Below are positions 43,000-51,888 of a stretch of DNA of 64,000 nt, in pieces (positions within the stretch are counted from its first letter, which is position 1; each line of letters starts with the position of its first letter). The notes beneath the pieces are model-generated. The model did not search any database. It was not told the DNA's origin and worked only from the letters and a program-made list of their open reading frames with translations. The stretch is from Bradyrhizobium sp. CB3481. Lineage in GTDB: Bacteria; Pseudomonadota; Alphaproteobacteria; Rhizobiales; Xanthobacteraceae. The stretch covers positions 4,360,501-4,424,500 of the forward strand of contig NZ_CP121647.1 in assembly GCF_029714305.1 (NCBI RefSeq). The letters are read 5' to 3'. The translations under genes and the position numbers were made by a program.

Positions 43000-44211
43000 T
43001 TACGGTTGGATCGGCGACTGCACATGTTCAGGCCGCACGCCCACCCCCACAAATCGCGCGGTGATTCCCTGTAACCACGGAATAGCGGTGACCAGCCGCA
43101 TGACCAGCGGCGGCCTCAGCGGCTGATTGCCGGGCCGGAGCGCGGCGCTGACGATGGTATCTTGCGCGATCACTTGCATGCGCTGCGTCATCTTCACTGG
43201 GAATTCGCGGCGCCGGCGGACGGCGTCGAGCTCGTCTTCCGATGGACACCCATGCTCAAGCTTCGCCGCCAAGAGGTTCGCGGTCGCCACCGCATCCTGC
43301 ACCGCAAGGTTGACGCCGACGCCGCCCATTGGCGACATCGCGTGCGCGGCGTCGCCGATGCACAGCAGCCCCGGGAGTGTCCAGCGCTTCAGCCGGTTGA
43401 TTGCAACCGTCAGCAGCTTCACGTCGTCCCAGCTCTTCACCTCTGACAATCCAGGTTTGAGGATCGGCGCCATCCGCCCAACGTCTTCGAGCAGCGCCGG
43501 CAAGCCTCTCGCCTTCACGGCCTCGTACTCTCCCTTGGGAATGACGAAGGCACATTGCCAGTAGTCGCCGCGGTCGAAGGTCACCATCATCTTGCCGGGG
43601 TCGACGCGGGCAAACAGGCTTTCGTTGTCGCCCGCCCGCTTGCCGGCGCGAAACCACAGCACGTCCATCGGTGCGCCGATTTCCTCGATCGCGAGGCCCG
43701 CGCGCTCGCGCACCAGTGAATGTCGGCCGTCGCAGGCAATTGTCAGATCCGCCTCGATGTCGATCACGCCATCGGGTGTCCTCGCCTTGACGCCGGTGAC
43801 GCGCTCGCCGTCACGCAGGAGATCGATTGCCTCCGTCGACATCATCACTTTCAGCGAGATGAACCGCTTGCCCGCCTCGCGCAGGAAATTGAGAAAATCC
43901 CACTGCGGCATGAAGGCAATGAAGGGATACTTCACGCTGAGCCGGCTGAGATCGGCGATCCTTACCGTTTCGTCGCCGAACTTTCCCTCCATACGCTGCA
44001 GTCGCTGATGCGGCAGTTTCAGGACTCCGTCGATCAGCCCGAGCTCATCCATCACCTGCAGCGTGGAGGGATGCACGGTGTCACCGCGAAAATCGCGAAA
44101 GAAATCGGCATGCTTTTCCAGCACCACGACATCGATGCCGGCGCGTCCCAAGAGATATCCGAGCATCATGCCGGCCGGCCCGCCGCCGACGATGCAACAG
44201 CGCACTTTCAT
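43000..44211 (-). CDS. FAD-dependent aromatic-ring-hydroxylase-like monooxygenase
   Basis: A 403-residue flavoprotein of the PHBH (class A) monooxygenase fold. The FAD motif GGGPAGMMLGYLLGRAGID is at residues 8-26, the second motif is ACDGRHSLVRERAGL (DG fingerprint), and the third is CIGDAAHAMSPMGGVGVNLA, the GD motif that binds the FAD ribose. ATG 44211 has GAGGAG upstream. Such enzymes add one oxygen atom to aromatic or polyketide-like substrates with NAD(P)H; the substrate is unknown. Its start lies 38 bases from the end of the SARP-hydrolase gene in the same direction, so co-transcription is likely. Confidence 0.9.
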   Translation of the reverse strand: MKVRCCIVGGGPAGMMLGYLLGRAGIDVVVLEKHADFFRDFRGDTVHPSTLQVMDELGLIDGVLKLPHQRLQRMEGKFGDETVRIADLSRLSVKYPFIAFMPQWDFLNFLREAGKRFISLKVMMSTEAIDLLRDGERVTGVKARTPDGVIDIEADLTIACDGRHSLVRERAGLAIEEIGAPMDVLWFRAGKRAGDNESLFARVDPGKMMVTFDRGDYWQCAFVIPKGEYEAVKARGLPALLEDVGRMAPILKPGLSEVKSWDDVKLLTVAINRLKRWTLPGLLCIGDAAHAMSPMGGVGVNLAVQDAVATANLLAAKLEHGCPSEDELDAVRRRREFPVKMTQRMQVIAQDTIVSAALRPGNQPLRPPLVMRLVTAIPWLQGITARFVGVGVRPEHVQSPIQP

Positions 44212-44249
44212 CGCAGACTCCTCAAAGATGATCGACGATCCGACAACGT

Positions 44250-45785
44250 TCACCCCGTGAGATCGCCGACGAACCGCCTGACGCGATCAAGCACTGCCCG
44301 CTGGTCGCCGGCGAAGGCAAAGTGATCGTCGCCGTCGAGCTCGATGAATCGCGCCCGCGGGATGTGGTCGGCGAGATGCCTGCCGGCGCCGATGCGAACG
44401 GCGCGGTCGCCGCGGCGGTGGAGCACGAGCGTCGGAACGGTAATCCGCCCCAACAGATGCCGCACATCCGTATCGCGCAGCGCCTCCAGCACGCCTTTGA
44501 TCGCGCCCGGGCTCGAGGCCGCACGAAGCAGGCCGGCCCACCAGGCTCTCGCTTTGGCATCGCCGGCAAGGCTCGGCGCGAAGGTCTCGATACCGGCCGG
44601 CCCTCCCCAGGCCGAGACGAGTTGCTGCAGCCACGCCGCATACTGATCGGCGCTCAACGCGTGGGGATAGTCGGGTGCAGCGCTTCCCTTCGCGAGCGAG
44701 GCGAACAGGATCAGCCCGGCGACGCGCGCAGGATAATCCGCCGCGAACCGGATGCAGGCCGGTCCGCCTTCGGATGCACCGAACAGCACGACCCGGCGTG
44801 AGCCTGAAGCATCAAGCACGGTGCGGATGTCCTGGGCCGTTGCCTCCACGCTCGGGCTGAACCCGACCCGATCGGACAGGCCGACGCCGCGGCGATCGAA
44901 CAGGACGAGCCGACCCATCTCCGCGAGCGAGGCCAGGAAGGCCCGGCTCCTTTGGTCCTCCCAGACCCGTTCGACATGGGATACGAAGCCGGGCAGCATC
45001 AGAACGTCGGTACGCCCATTGCCATAGGTCTGGAACGCGAGATGCACGCCGCCGCTGACATATCGCGTCGGCGGAGGCGCTGCCGCGGTGACAGCCTCAA
45101 GCAGCGCACTGGTCTCGACTTCGGGCGCCACGTCGAGCTCGTCGCGTAAACGCTGCGTCAGCGCCTTGAGCTGGCGCTCGGCCCCGGCCCGATCGCCGCC
45201 CAAGATGAGATTGCGAATGAGGTGGCGGGCATAGATTTCGCTGAGCGGATCGAGCGCCACCAGACGGCCGGCATGCGCGGCGGCGGAGACGTAGTCGCCC
45301 ACCGCGTGCTTCTCCTGCGCCACCCGCTCGAGCGCCTGGATCGCGCGGCCGCGCAAAGCCTCCTTGCGAAAGAATACCCACTCGTCGAATTGCGGACAGT
45401 CGCCGGGCGAGAAGCCATCGAGGAAATCGGCCTGATAGAGCGTGCAGGCGCGATCGAACTCGCCGCGATCGCAGGCTTCTTCAAACTGGCGTGAATCGAT
45501 CTCCAGATCGATCGCCGCCGACAACCGGACCGTGGATCGGTCTGTTACCAGGACATCACCGAGGGCCTGTTGAAGCCGGTGCAGCAGCCGGCGCAGCCGT
45601 GCCCTGACCACGTCAGCCGGGCTTTCCGGCCACAGCATGGTCGCCATGGCATCGCGGCCGACCGGCCCGTTGGCTTCAGCCAGATAGACCAGCATCGCAA
45701 GGCCCTTGCGCAGGGCCAACGGGCACGGGCGGTCATCACACCGAACCTCCGGAAACCCGAGCGTCCGGACGCTGAACGAAGCCAT
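44250..45785 (-). CDS. SARP/BTAD-type regulator fused to an alpha/beta hydrolase
   Basis: A 511-residue fusion. Residues 1-95 resemble an OmpR-like winged-helix DNA-binding domain (ALRKGLAMLVYLAEANGPVG, later LRRLLHRLQQALGD), residues about 95-235 are a bacterial transcriptional activation domain of TPR-like helices (QFEEACDRGEFDRACTLYQ), and residues 245-505 are an alpha/beta hydrolase with Ser in LFGASEGGP, Asp in HRRGDRAV and His in DGDDHFAF. The hydrolase half matches those found fused to adenylate cyclases (FDRRGVGLSDRVG). The start is uncertain: ATG 45785 lacks a good ribosome-binding site and the frame reaches 45872. The hydrolase may sense or process a ligand that drives transcription. 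It is divergent from the mddA-like gene. Confidence 0.82.
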   Translation of the reverse strand: MASFSVRTLGFPEVRCDDRPCPLALRKGLAMLVYLAEANGPVGRDAMATMLWPESPADVVRARLRRLLHRLQQALGDVLVTDRSTVRLSAAIDLEIDSRQFEEACDRGEFDRACTLYQADFLDGFSPGDCPQFDEWVFFRKEALRGRAIQALERVAQEKHAVGDYVSAAAHAGRLVALDPLSEIYARHLIRNLILGGDRAGAERQLKALTQRLRDELDVAPEVETSALLEAVTAAAPPPTRYVSGGVHLAFQTYGNGRTDVLMLPGFVSHVERVWEDQRSRAFLASLAEMGRLVLFDRRGVGLSDRVGFSPSVEATAQDIRTVLDASGSRRVVLFGASEGGPACIRFAADYPARVAGLILFASLAKGSAAPDYPHALSADQYAAWLQQLVSAWGGPAGIETFAPSLAGDAKARAWWAGLLRAASSPGAIKGVLEALRDTDVRHLLGRITVPTLVLHRRGDRAVRIGAGRHLADHIPRARFIELDGDDHFAFAGDQRAVLDRVRRFVGDLTG

Positions 45786-45899
45786 GGCGATGCAATCATC
45801 AGTAATGGCGTCCGGAACACCCAAGGGGTCCGGGGACGCTGAAGGGACGCTGTGATGATAGCGCGGTGGCATCGCACCGTCACCTTATGGAGAAACCTC

Positions 45900-46667
45900 A
45901 TGATCGGACGCACCGCCGCCCTGCTCTATGGCCTGGTGAGCTATCTCATCTTCTCTGCTTCATTTGCCTACACGCCGGCCTTTGTCGGGAATTTTCTGGT
46001 TCCCAAGACGATCGACGCCGGACCGGACAGCGGACGCGCGCAGGCCGTCCTGATCGACGCCATCCTGCTCGGCCTGTTCGCGATCCAGCACAGCGTCATG
46101 GCCCGTCCAGCGTTCAAGCGTTGGTGGACGCGCATCATCCCGACGTCCTGCGAGCGCAGCACCTACGTGTTGATCTCGAGCCTTCTGCTGATCCTGATCT
46201 TCTGGCAGTGGCGTCCGATCGCCCCGACCATCTGGCACGTCGAGGGCTGGCCGGCCGCCATGCTCACGGCGGTGTTCTGGATGGGCTGGCTGATCGCACT
46301 GGCGTCGACATTCCAGATCGACCATTTCGAACTGTTCGGGTTACGCCAGGTCGTCGATGCCCTGCGCGGCGCAACCGATCGTGTGCAGGCGTTCAAGACG
46401 CCGCTGCTATATCGCCTGGTGCGCCATCCGCTGATGCTGGGCCTCTTGCTCGCCTTCTGGGCAACACCGCACATGACGGCCGGGCATCTGCTGTTTGCTA
46501 TCATGAATACCGTCTACATCCTTGTCGGCGTGACGCTCGAGGAACGCGACCTCGTTGCGGCGTTCGGCGCGAGCTACGAGCATTATCGCCGACGCGTTCC
46601 GATGCTGATGCCGCGTTTATTCGGCGGCGGCGGTTCCACCGCTTCAGAAGCACGCCGCGGAGGCTGA
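45900..46667 (+). CDS. mddA: Methanethiol S-methyltransferase (MddA)-like membrane protein
   Basis: A 255-residue integral membrane protein of the isoprenylcysteine carboxyl methyltransferase/NnrU superfamily. It has about six spans and the signature YRLVRHPLMLGLLLAFWATP, followed by the SAM-binding EERDLVAAFGASYEHYRRRV; this combination is that of MddA, which methylates methanethiol to dimethyl sulfide. ATG 45900 has GGAG eight bases upstream; a 16-codon upstream extension is unlikely. The next gene begins one base after its stop, so the two form an operon. NnrU-like or other thiol methyltransferases are the alternatives. Confidence 0.78.
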   Translation: MIGRTAALLYGLVSYLIFSASFAYTPAFVGNFLVPKTIDAGPDSGRAQAVLIDAILLGLFAIQHSVMARPAFKRWWTRIIPTSCERSTYVLISSLLLILIFWQWRPIAPTIWHVEGWPAAMLTAVFWMGWLIALASTFQIDHFELFGLRQVVDALRGATDRVQAFKTPLLYRLVRHPLMLGLLLAFWATPHMTAGHLLFAIMNTVYILVGVTLEERDLVAAFGASYEHYRRRVPMLMPRLFGGGGSTASEARRGG

Positions 46668-46668
46668 G

Positions 46669-47655
46669 ATGCGCGCCATTCTGTGCAAGGCCTTCAAAGG
46701 CACCGAGGCGCTTGAATTCACCGAGGTCGCCGAACCACACCCGGCGGCAAACGAGGTTCTCGTCGACGTCCATGCCGCATCCGTCAGCTACATGGACTAT
46801 CTGATGAGCTCTGGCGGCTATCAGATGCGACCCGCCCTTCCCTATGTGCCGGGAACGGACGCCGCCGGTATCGTGCTGGCCTGTGGCGACCGCGTCACGC
46901 GCTTCCGACCCGGCGATCGGGTCAGTTGCGGAAACTGGTTCGGTGCATTTGCGGAGCGCATGGTCGCCAAGGAGAGCAGCGTTGCATTGCTGCCGGCCAA
47001 TGTCGATTTCACCGTGGGATCAACTGTGATGAACGCCTATCTCACGGCCTGGTACGCGTTGATCGAGCGGGCGCGGCTGCAGGCCGGTGAGACGGTGCTG
47101 GTGACGGGGGCCGCCGGCAGGGTTGGCCTCGCCTGCGTCGAGATCGCGCATCTGATCGGCGCGCGGGTCATTGCCGTCGTGGGAAGTGGTGCGAAGGCAG
47201 CGATGGTCCGCACGCACGGCGCCGCCGAGGCCATCGACCATTCGTGCGAAGACCTGCGCGAACGGGTGAAGGCGCTTGCCGGAGACAAAGGCCTCGACGT
47301 CTGCGTCGACAATGTCGGCGGCGCGCACTTCGCCATCCTTGCAAGACTGATGGGCTGGAACGGCCGGCTGCTCCCGATCGGCTTCACCAGCGGCGAGGTT
47401 CCGTCGCTCGCCATGAATCTGCCTTTGCTCAAGAACTATTCGGTCGTCGGCGTCTTCGTCGGCGCCTGGATGGAGCGCTATCCGGACGAGGCGGCCCGCG
47501 CAGCGGAAGCCGTCATGGCATGGGTCGGCGAAAGCAAGCTCCACCCTCGGGTTGACCGCGTGCTTCCACTGCAGCGTGCCGGCGAGGCGATGAGCCTGGT
47601 TGCGAACCGGACCGCGATGGGGCGAATTGTGCTGCAGGTGAGAAACGGCGTTTGA
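46669..47655 (+). CDS. Zinc-free MDR-family quinone oxidoreductase-like enzyme
   Basis: A 328-residue medium-chain dehydrogenase/reductase of the NADPH:quinone oxidoreductase group. The N-terminal GroES-like part has YVPGTDAAGIVLACGDRV and the cofactor motif is LVTGAAGRVGLACVEIAH. The zinc-binding cysteines of alcohol dehydrogenases are absent, as normal in this group. Its ATG follows the mddA-like stop with a single base between, so it is translated from the same message; the pair is divergent from the SARP-hydrolase, which may regulate them. A role in reducing a sulfur- or carbonyl-containing metabolite is only a guess from context. Confidence 0.88.
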   Translation: MRAILCKAFKGTEALEFTEVAEPHPAANEVLVDVHAASVSYMDYLMSSGGYQMRPALPYVPGTDAAGIVLACGDRVTRFRPGDRVSCGNWFGAFAERMVAKESSVALLPANVDFTVGSTVMNAYLTAWYALIERARLQAGETVLVTGAAGRVGLACVEIAHLIGARVIAVVGSGAKAAMVRTHGAAEAIDHSCEDLRERVKALAGDKGLDVCVDNVGGAHFAILARLMGWNGRLLPIGFTSGEVPSLAMNLPLLKNYSVVGVFVGAWMERYPDEAARAAEAVMAWVGESKLHPRVDRVLPLQRAGEAMSLVANRTAMGRIVLQVRNGV

Positions 47656-47693
47656 TCGGACCGAGACGAGATACTACCGCCGAGCGAAGCTAC

Positions 47694-48440
47694 CTAGTTC
47701 AGCTTTGCTAGGAACGCGTTGATAGCGTCAGCACCTAGCTTCGGCTGCTGGCACATCCACCAATGACCCGCCCCCTTCAAGATAGCGACCTCTGCGCCGG
47801 CGCGCTCGGCACTGCGGCGAGCGAGTGGCTCTCCGCCGCAATAATGATCTTCCGTCGCGATCACGGCCAGACCGGGCTTCGCGGCGGCGCGTGATAAACC
47901 GGCTCCGAAATCTCGCATCACCGGCTGCGCGGCCGATCTGTAAACCGCAAGGATCGCCCTGCCCACGTCCGGGTTCGTACCGGCAACCACTTTTCGGGCG
48001 ATCGCCGCGGTCATGCCCAGGCTCTCAAAACGCTCGACCCGGGCCTCGGCCGGCGCGCTCGCCATCTGCGCGATCGCCTGCTCGCCGGCTTCTGGCGTCT
48101 GCCAGACCTGCGCCATATCGTGCCAAACATAATCAGCATCGAATGCGCCGAGAATATCCGACGACCAGGAACGTATGAGATCCGGATGATCCATCGCGAT
48201 GCGCACGACATGTCCTCCGCCCCAATCGTGCCCGATGAGATCGACCGGTTGCGCCAGCTTCCTGAGCTCGCCCGCAAGCCAGTCGCGATAAGCATCGACA
48301 GAACAGTCGAAGCCGGGAGGGATCGCCGACCCAAATCCGGGTGGAGAGAGACGCACGATGTTCTGGTCGCGCAGATGCGGAACGAGATCGTCCCAGACCG
48401 CTTCGGTTTCAGGATTTCCGTGGACGAGAACAACAGCCAT
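47694..48440 (-). CDS. Alpha/beta hydrolase, epoxide hydrolase/dehalogenase-like
   Basis: A 248-residue alpha/beta hydrolase. The oxyanion motif is VHGNPETEAVWD, and the nucleophile elbow is LIGHDWGGGHV, where the central residue is Asp rather than Ser, as in epoxide hydrolases and haloalkane dehalogenases. A second acid is in IATEDHYC and the catalytic His in GAGHWWM. The start at ATG 48440 has GGGGAGAAA upstream; a start 16 codons earlier is less likely. It converges on the quinone oxidoreductase gene. The substrate is unknown. Confidence 0.85.
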   Translation of the reverse strand: MAVVLVHGNPETEAVWDDLVPHLRDQNIVRLSPPGFGSAIPPGFDCSVDAYRDWLAGELRKLAQPVDLIGHDWGGGHVVRIAMDHPDLIRSWSSDILGAFDADYVWHDMAQVWQTPEAGEQAIAQMASAPAEARVERFESLGMTAAIARKVVAGTNPDVGRAILAVYRSAAQPVMRDFGAGLSRAAAKPGLAVIATEDHYCGGEPLARRSAERAGAEVAILKGAGHWWMCQQPKLGADAINAFLAKLN

Positions 48441-48598
48441 GGCGAGTTTCTCCCCGACAGAGTTCGTTGAATAACCTCTCAGTTGCACGCCTTACGGGCG
48501 CGCTTCTGGCCATTTTATATTTGAATTCTACCGCGGCCAATGGCCATACTCGATCATTGCTTTGCTGTTTTTACTTTCCTTTTTTCCCGGGGGTGTGC

Positions 48599-49831
48599 AT
48601 GACCAATCTGGCGCCGGATATCGTGATCGTTGGTGGCGGGATTGCAGGCGGCACCATGGCAACGGTGCTTGCCAAACGCGGTTTGCAAGTTTGCGTGTTG
48701 GAGCGCGAAACCATCTATCCGGATCGCGTGCGAGGGGAATGGATTGCCCCTTGGGGAGTCGTCGAGTTCAAACGCTTGGAGCTACTCGAACTGCTGCACG
48801 ACACTGGCGCCATTCCCGTAAAGCGAAACGTGCCCTACGACGAGAACTGGACGCCGGATGTCGCGGAAAAGCGCGCGCTTGATTTCAGCGCATTGCCACC
48901 GGATCTCCCGCTCCCTCTTTGCATCGGCCATCCGACCATGTGCCGCGCATTTGCAGCGTCAGCGAAGGCGGCCGGCGCGCAAGTATTGACGGGCATTAGC
49001 GACGTGAAGGTGACAGCGGGTGCACGACCCGCCGTATCCTGCTCATTAAATGGCGAGCGATTGCAGCTCAGGCCGCGCCTCGTCATAGGAGCCGATGGGC
49101 GCAACTCCGTTCTGAAAAAACAGCTCGGGTTTTCCGTGCAGGCCGACGAACCGCATAATCTTCTCGGCGGGATGCTCGTCGCAAACGTTCCTGAATGGCC
49201 TCGTGACGTACAGGCGATAGGAACGGAGGATAGATTTCATTATTTCGTTTTCCCGCAAGGGACGGACTTGGTTCGGCTTTATGCCTGCTTTGATTTCGAG
49301 GACCGGCAAAGATTCGCCGGCCCGGAAAGAGAAGCCCGGTTGTTGCAGGCCTTTCGCTTGAAGTGTTTGCCCTATGCAGAGGCAATACTGAAGGGAACGC
49401 CGGTTAGTCCCTTCCATGCCTATTCGAACGAAGATCATTGGATCGATGATCCGACGATGCCAGGCGCGGTGCTCATTGGCGACGCCGCCGGCCACAATGA
49501 TCCGATCATGGGGCAAGGCTTGTCGATTGCTATCAGGGACGTACGCATCGTCTCCGATATTCTGCTTTCAACGAAAGACTGGGACCGCATCGACTTCGCG
49601 CCCTATGTCGACGAACGACGGGAGCGTATGCGCCGCCTCAGGATCGCTGCTGGTTTCGCAACCAGGATACGAGTCGAATTTGGCGAGGCTGCCAGGCAGC
49701 GGCGCGCAAGGGTCAGCAACAGAATGCTGGAACGCCAACTCTCTCCCTTGCCGGCGGCAATTATCGGCCCGGAACGGCTGCCAGCCGAAGCCTACACCCC
49801 TGAAACGATCAACCTGTTGATTGCGCCGTAG
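48599..49831 (+). CDS. FAD-dependent oxidoreductase/monooxygenase
   Basis: A 410-residue flavoprotein with the FAD motif VGGGIAGGTMATVLAKRG (residues 11-28), ERETIYPDRVRGEWI after it, an ADG fingerprint (LVIGADGRNSVLKKQLG) and the GD motif VLIGDAAGHNDPIMGQGLS. It differs from the monooxygenase at 43000 in nearly everything outside the motifs. ATG 48599 lies after an AT-rich stretch with TTTTACTTTCC; a longer frame overlaps the neighbouring gene and is rejected. The gene and its upstream region are less GC-rich than average, which hints at acquisition. Halogenase- and geranylgeranyl-reductase-like relatives are possible; the substrate is unknown. Confidence 0.85.
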   Translation: MTNLAPDIVIVGGGIAGGTMATVLAKRGLQVCVLERETIYPDRVRGEWIAPWGVVEFKRLELLELLHDTGAIPVKRNVPYDENWTPDVAEKRALDFSALPPDLPLPLCIGHPTMCRAFAASAKAAGAQVLTGISDVKVTAGARPAVSCSLNGERLQLRPRLVIGADGRNSVLKKQLGFSVQADEPHNLLGGMLVANVPEWPRDVQAIGTEDRFHYFVFPQGTDLVRLYACFDFEDRQRFAGPEREARLLQAFRLKCLPYAEAILKGTPVSPFHAYSNEDHWIDDPTMPGAVLIGDAAGHNDPIMGQGLSIAIRDVRIVSDILLSTKDWDRIDFAPYVDERRERMRRLRIAAGFATRIRVEFGEAARQRRARVSNRMLERQLSPLPAAIIGPERLPAEAYTPETINLLIAP

Positions 49832-49948
49832 CACGGCGCTGCTCGTCTTCCGGTGTCGTCACCCACCTTGTGCGCATTGCGCACTGGGGCGGGTGACCAA
49901 GTATTCCAGAGACAGCAATGATTGAACCGATAAGACGCGGCGTACTGG

Positions 49949-49970
49949 ATCCCCCGCATTCGCGGGGGAT
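49949..49970. repeat. Short palindromic hairpin (ATCCCCCGC repeat)
   Basis: A perfect 9-base inverted repeat, ATCCCCCGC and GCGGGGGAT, with a four-base loop. It may be part of another dispersed repeat type or a bidirectional transcription end between two convergent genes. Confidence 0.55.
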
Positions 49971-50004
49971 GACGACGTCGATGGCTGTGAGATCGTGCCG
50001 CTCC

Positions 50005-51504
50005 CTACCGCCGAAAACTCTTGATCTCCGAGACGCTGCCGTCGCGATAGGTCAGCTCCACCGAGACCGACCTGGTCTGTGGTGCGAGCTTCAGATAGGG
50101 GTTGGCGTCGTGCGGGATGACGCTGGGATCACGGGGATCACAGGGAGGCATTTTCAGAACCTTGTCGGGCACCGCAGAGTCGATGCCGACGCGCACTTCG
50201 CGGATCGCGCAGCGATACGACATCAGATGGGTGTAATAGACCAGCAGGCCGTTGAACTCGCGGAACGACAGCCAGCTCGTCGCGGTCATGTCGAGGATCT
50301 TGCGCTGGTCACGGATCAGCGCGGCTTCGGGATCGAAGCGGATCGGGAACGGCCCCTGCAGATCGCCATTAGCATCGACATAGCGCACCTGGATATTGCC
50401 GGCCGGCGCATCGGCCGGAAGCTCGATCGACGGGTTGGGCATCCGCTTGCGGGTGCGCGGATCGAGCGTGTCGATGAAACCGGTCTCGCGGAAGTCGCCG
50501 GCCTCGCCGAGCCGCCAGGAAATGCCGAGCGTCGGATCGGCAAACGAGAACACGACCGACCAGCCGCCATTGTGGCGCGAGAACGACGCGATCGGCGCAT
50601 TGAGCGATTCCTTCTGCGGCTGCAGGCGCTGCACTGGCGACATTGCCGCGAGCTGCTGCGCCGGCTCGGCCGGCTTCGCCCCAACTTCAGGCTGGCCTTT
50701 CATCACGCCATTCAGGAACACGTCGTCGACCATCTGGTCGAAGTAAACCGGGATCTGCTTGTGGCGGACGGTCTCCGCGAGTTCGCTGACCGAGCGCCGC
50801 GTGCGCTGCGCGACCTGGACGAGGTTCGCGCCGGGCTGCGTCAGCTCCTTGGCGAAGGTGCGCGTGAACACCGAATTGGGATTGGTGTCGTCATTGGACA
50901 GCCGATCGAGCGCGGTCTGGCGCGGTCCCGCCGAGAAGATCGAGAACACACCTTCCGGCAGTTGCGTCATCGGCGCCAGGCCGCCGCCGCCGGCCACCGC
51001 ACGCGTACCGGGGCGTTCGAACGGATTGTTGCGGCAGGCATCGAACACCAGGATCGCAGTGCGCACCTTGCGGTTCTGCAGCCGCTCGATGATGCGGTCG
51101 GCGAGAACAGAGGCGTCGCGCACCAGCTCCTCCTGCCCTTCGGTCGCCGCCGGCACGTCGGTCGGCAGCAGGAAATTCTGCCCGGCGATTTCGAAGCCAT
51201 GCCCGGCATAGAAGAAGAACGCGGTGTCGCCGGCATCGACCGCCTTGTCGAAGGCCAGCAGCGTCTGGCTGAACGCCTGCCGGTTCTGGTTTTCCGCCAC
51301 CATCACGGTGAAGCCGAGCTGCTTCAGCGTATCGCCCATGGTGCGGGCATCGTTGACCGCCTTCTGCAGCTTGGGCACGTTCCGGTAATCATTGTTACCG
51401 ACTACGAGCGCCACGCGCTTTTCGGCGTAGGCGGGCGCGGCAAAGACGGCGATGCACGTGGCGAAGCTCGTCACCGCGAGCAGTCTGGAAAGCCAACCCT
51501 TCAT
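50005..51504 (-). CDS. Exported caspase-family (C14) peptidase
   Basis: A 499-residue protein with a signal peptide (WLSRLLAVTSFATCIAVFAAPAYA) and a caspase-like domain: RVALVVGNNDYRNVPKLQKA, the His in FFFYAGHGFE (about residue 100), and the Cys in LVFDACRNNP (about residue 156). Both dyad residues are intact. The Arg/Asp-rich activation segments GGGGLAPMTQLPEGVFSIFSAG suit bacterial metacaspase-like enzymes, which cut after Arg or Lys. The remaining 240 residues form a C-terminal domain of beta-rich look that I cannot name. ATG 51504 is the start that gives a signal peptide; the frame extends 20 residues upstream. Function in cell physiology is unknown. Confidence 0.9.
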   Translation of the reverse strand: MKGWLSRLLAVTSFATCIAVFAAPAYAEKRVALVVGNNDYRNVPKLQKAVNDARTMGDTLKQLGFTVMVAENQNRQAFSQTLLAFDKAVDAGDTAFFFYAGHGFEIAGQNFLLPTDVPAATEGQEELVRDASVLADRIIERLQNRKVRTAILVFDACRNNPFERPGTRAVAGGGGLAPMTQLPEGVFSIFSAGPRQTALDRLSNDDTNPNSVFTRTFAKELTQPGANLVQVAQRTRRSVSELAETVRHKQIPVYFDQMVDDVFLNGVMKGQPEVGAKPAEPAQQLAAMSPVQRLQPQKESLNAPIASFSRHNGGWSVVFSFADPTLGISWRLGEAGDFRETGFIDTLDPRTRKRMPNPSIELPADAPAGNIQVRYVDANGDLQGPFPIRFDPEAALIRDQRKILDMTATSWLSFREFNGLLVYYTHLMSYRCAIREVRVGIDSAVPDKVLKMPPCDPRDPSVIPHDANPYLKLAPQTRSVSVELTYRDGSVSEIKSFRR

Positions 51505-51888
51505 CGAATTCCCCAAGTGCACCAATGGTCCTGTTCCGGGCCGTGCATAGCCGCTTATTGCCATAGTCGGCAGCGGAAAGCCGGCGGTTCAACGGCGTCG
51601 ATTGATAGCAGGACTGCGGCGCCGTTTGGCCGCCAAACCGCGGTTTTTGCCGTTATTTGTGCGAAAACATTAAGCTTTTTGGGCTCCAATGCCCGTTCCA
51701 ACATTGACTTTGGCGATTTCGACCCTATGTTCGCGCTCAACGCGGCCCTGGATCGAAGCGCGATTCCTCGTTAGCCGCTCGTCTGCGTAAGTCAGAGCCC
51801 CCAGCTTCTTAAAAGCGCGCCGTTTCGGGGCAAAACGCGACAGCCTTTTTACCCTCGATTCCGAACGGCGGTGTCGACCAGAGGCTCA
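51505..51888. other. Noncoding region between caspase-like and DEAD-box genes
   Basis: A 384-base divergent promoter region with AT-rich patches (TTTTTGCCGTTATTTGTGCG, AACATTAAGCTTTTTGGG) that are plausible promoter or leader parts. Long leaders are common for DEAD-box helicase genes regulated by cold or by RNA structure; I cannot point to a specific element. No coding frame with support was seen. Confidence 0.45.
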
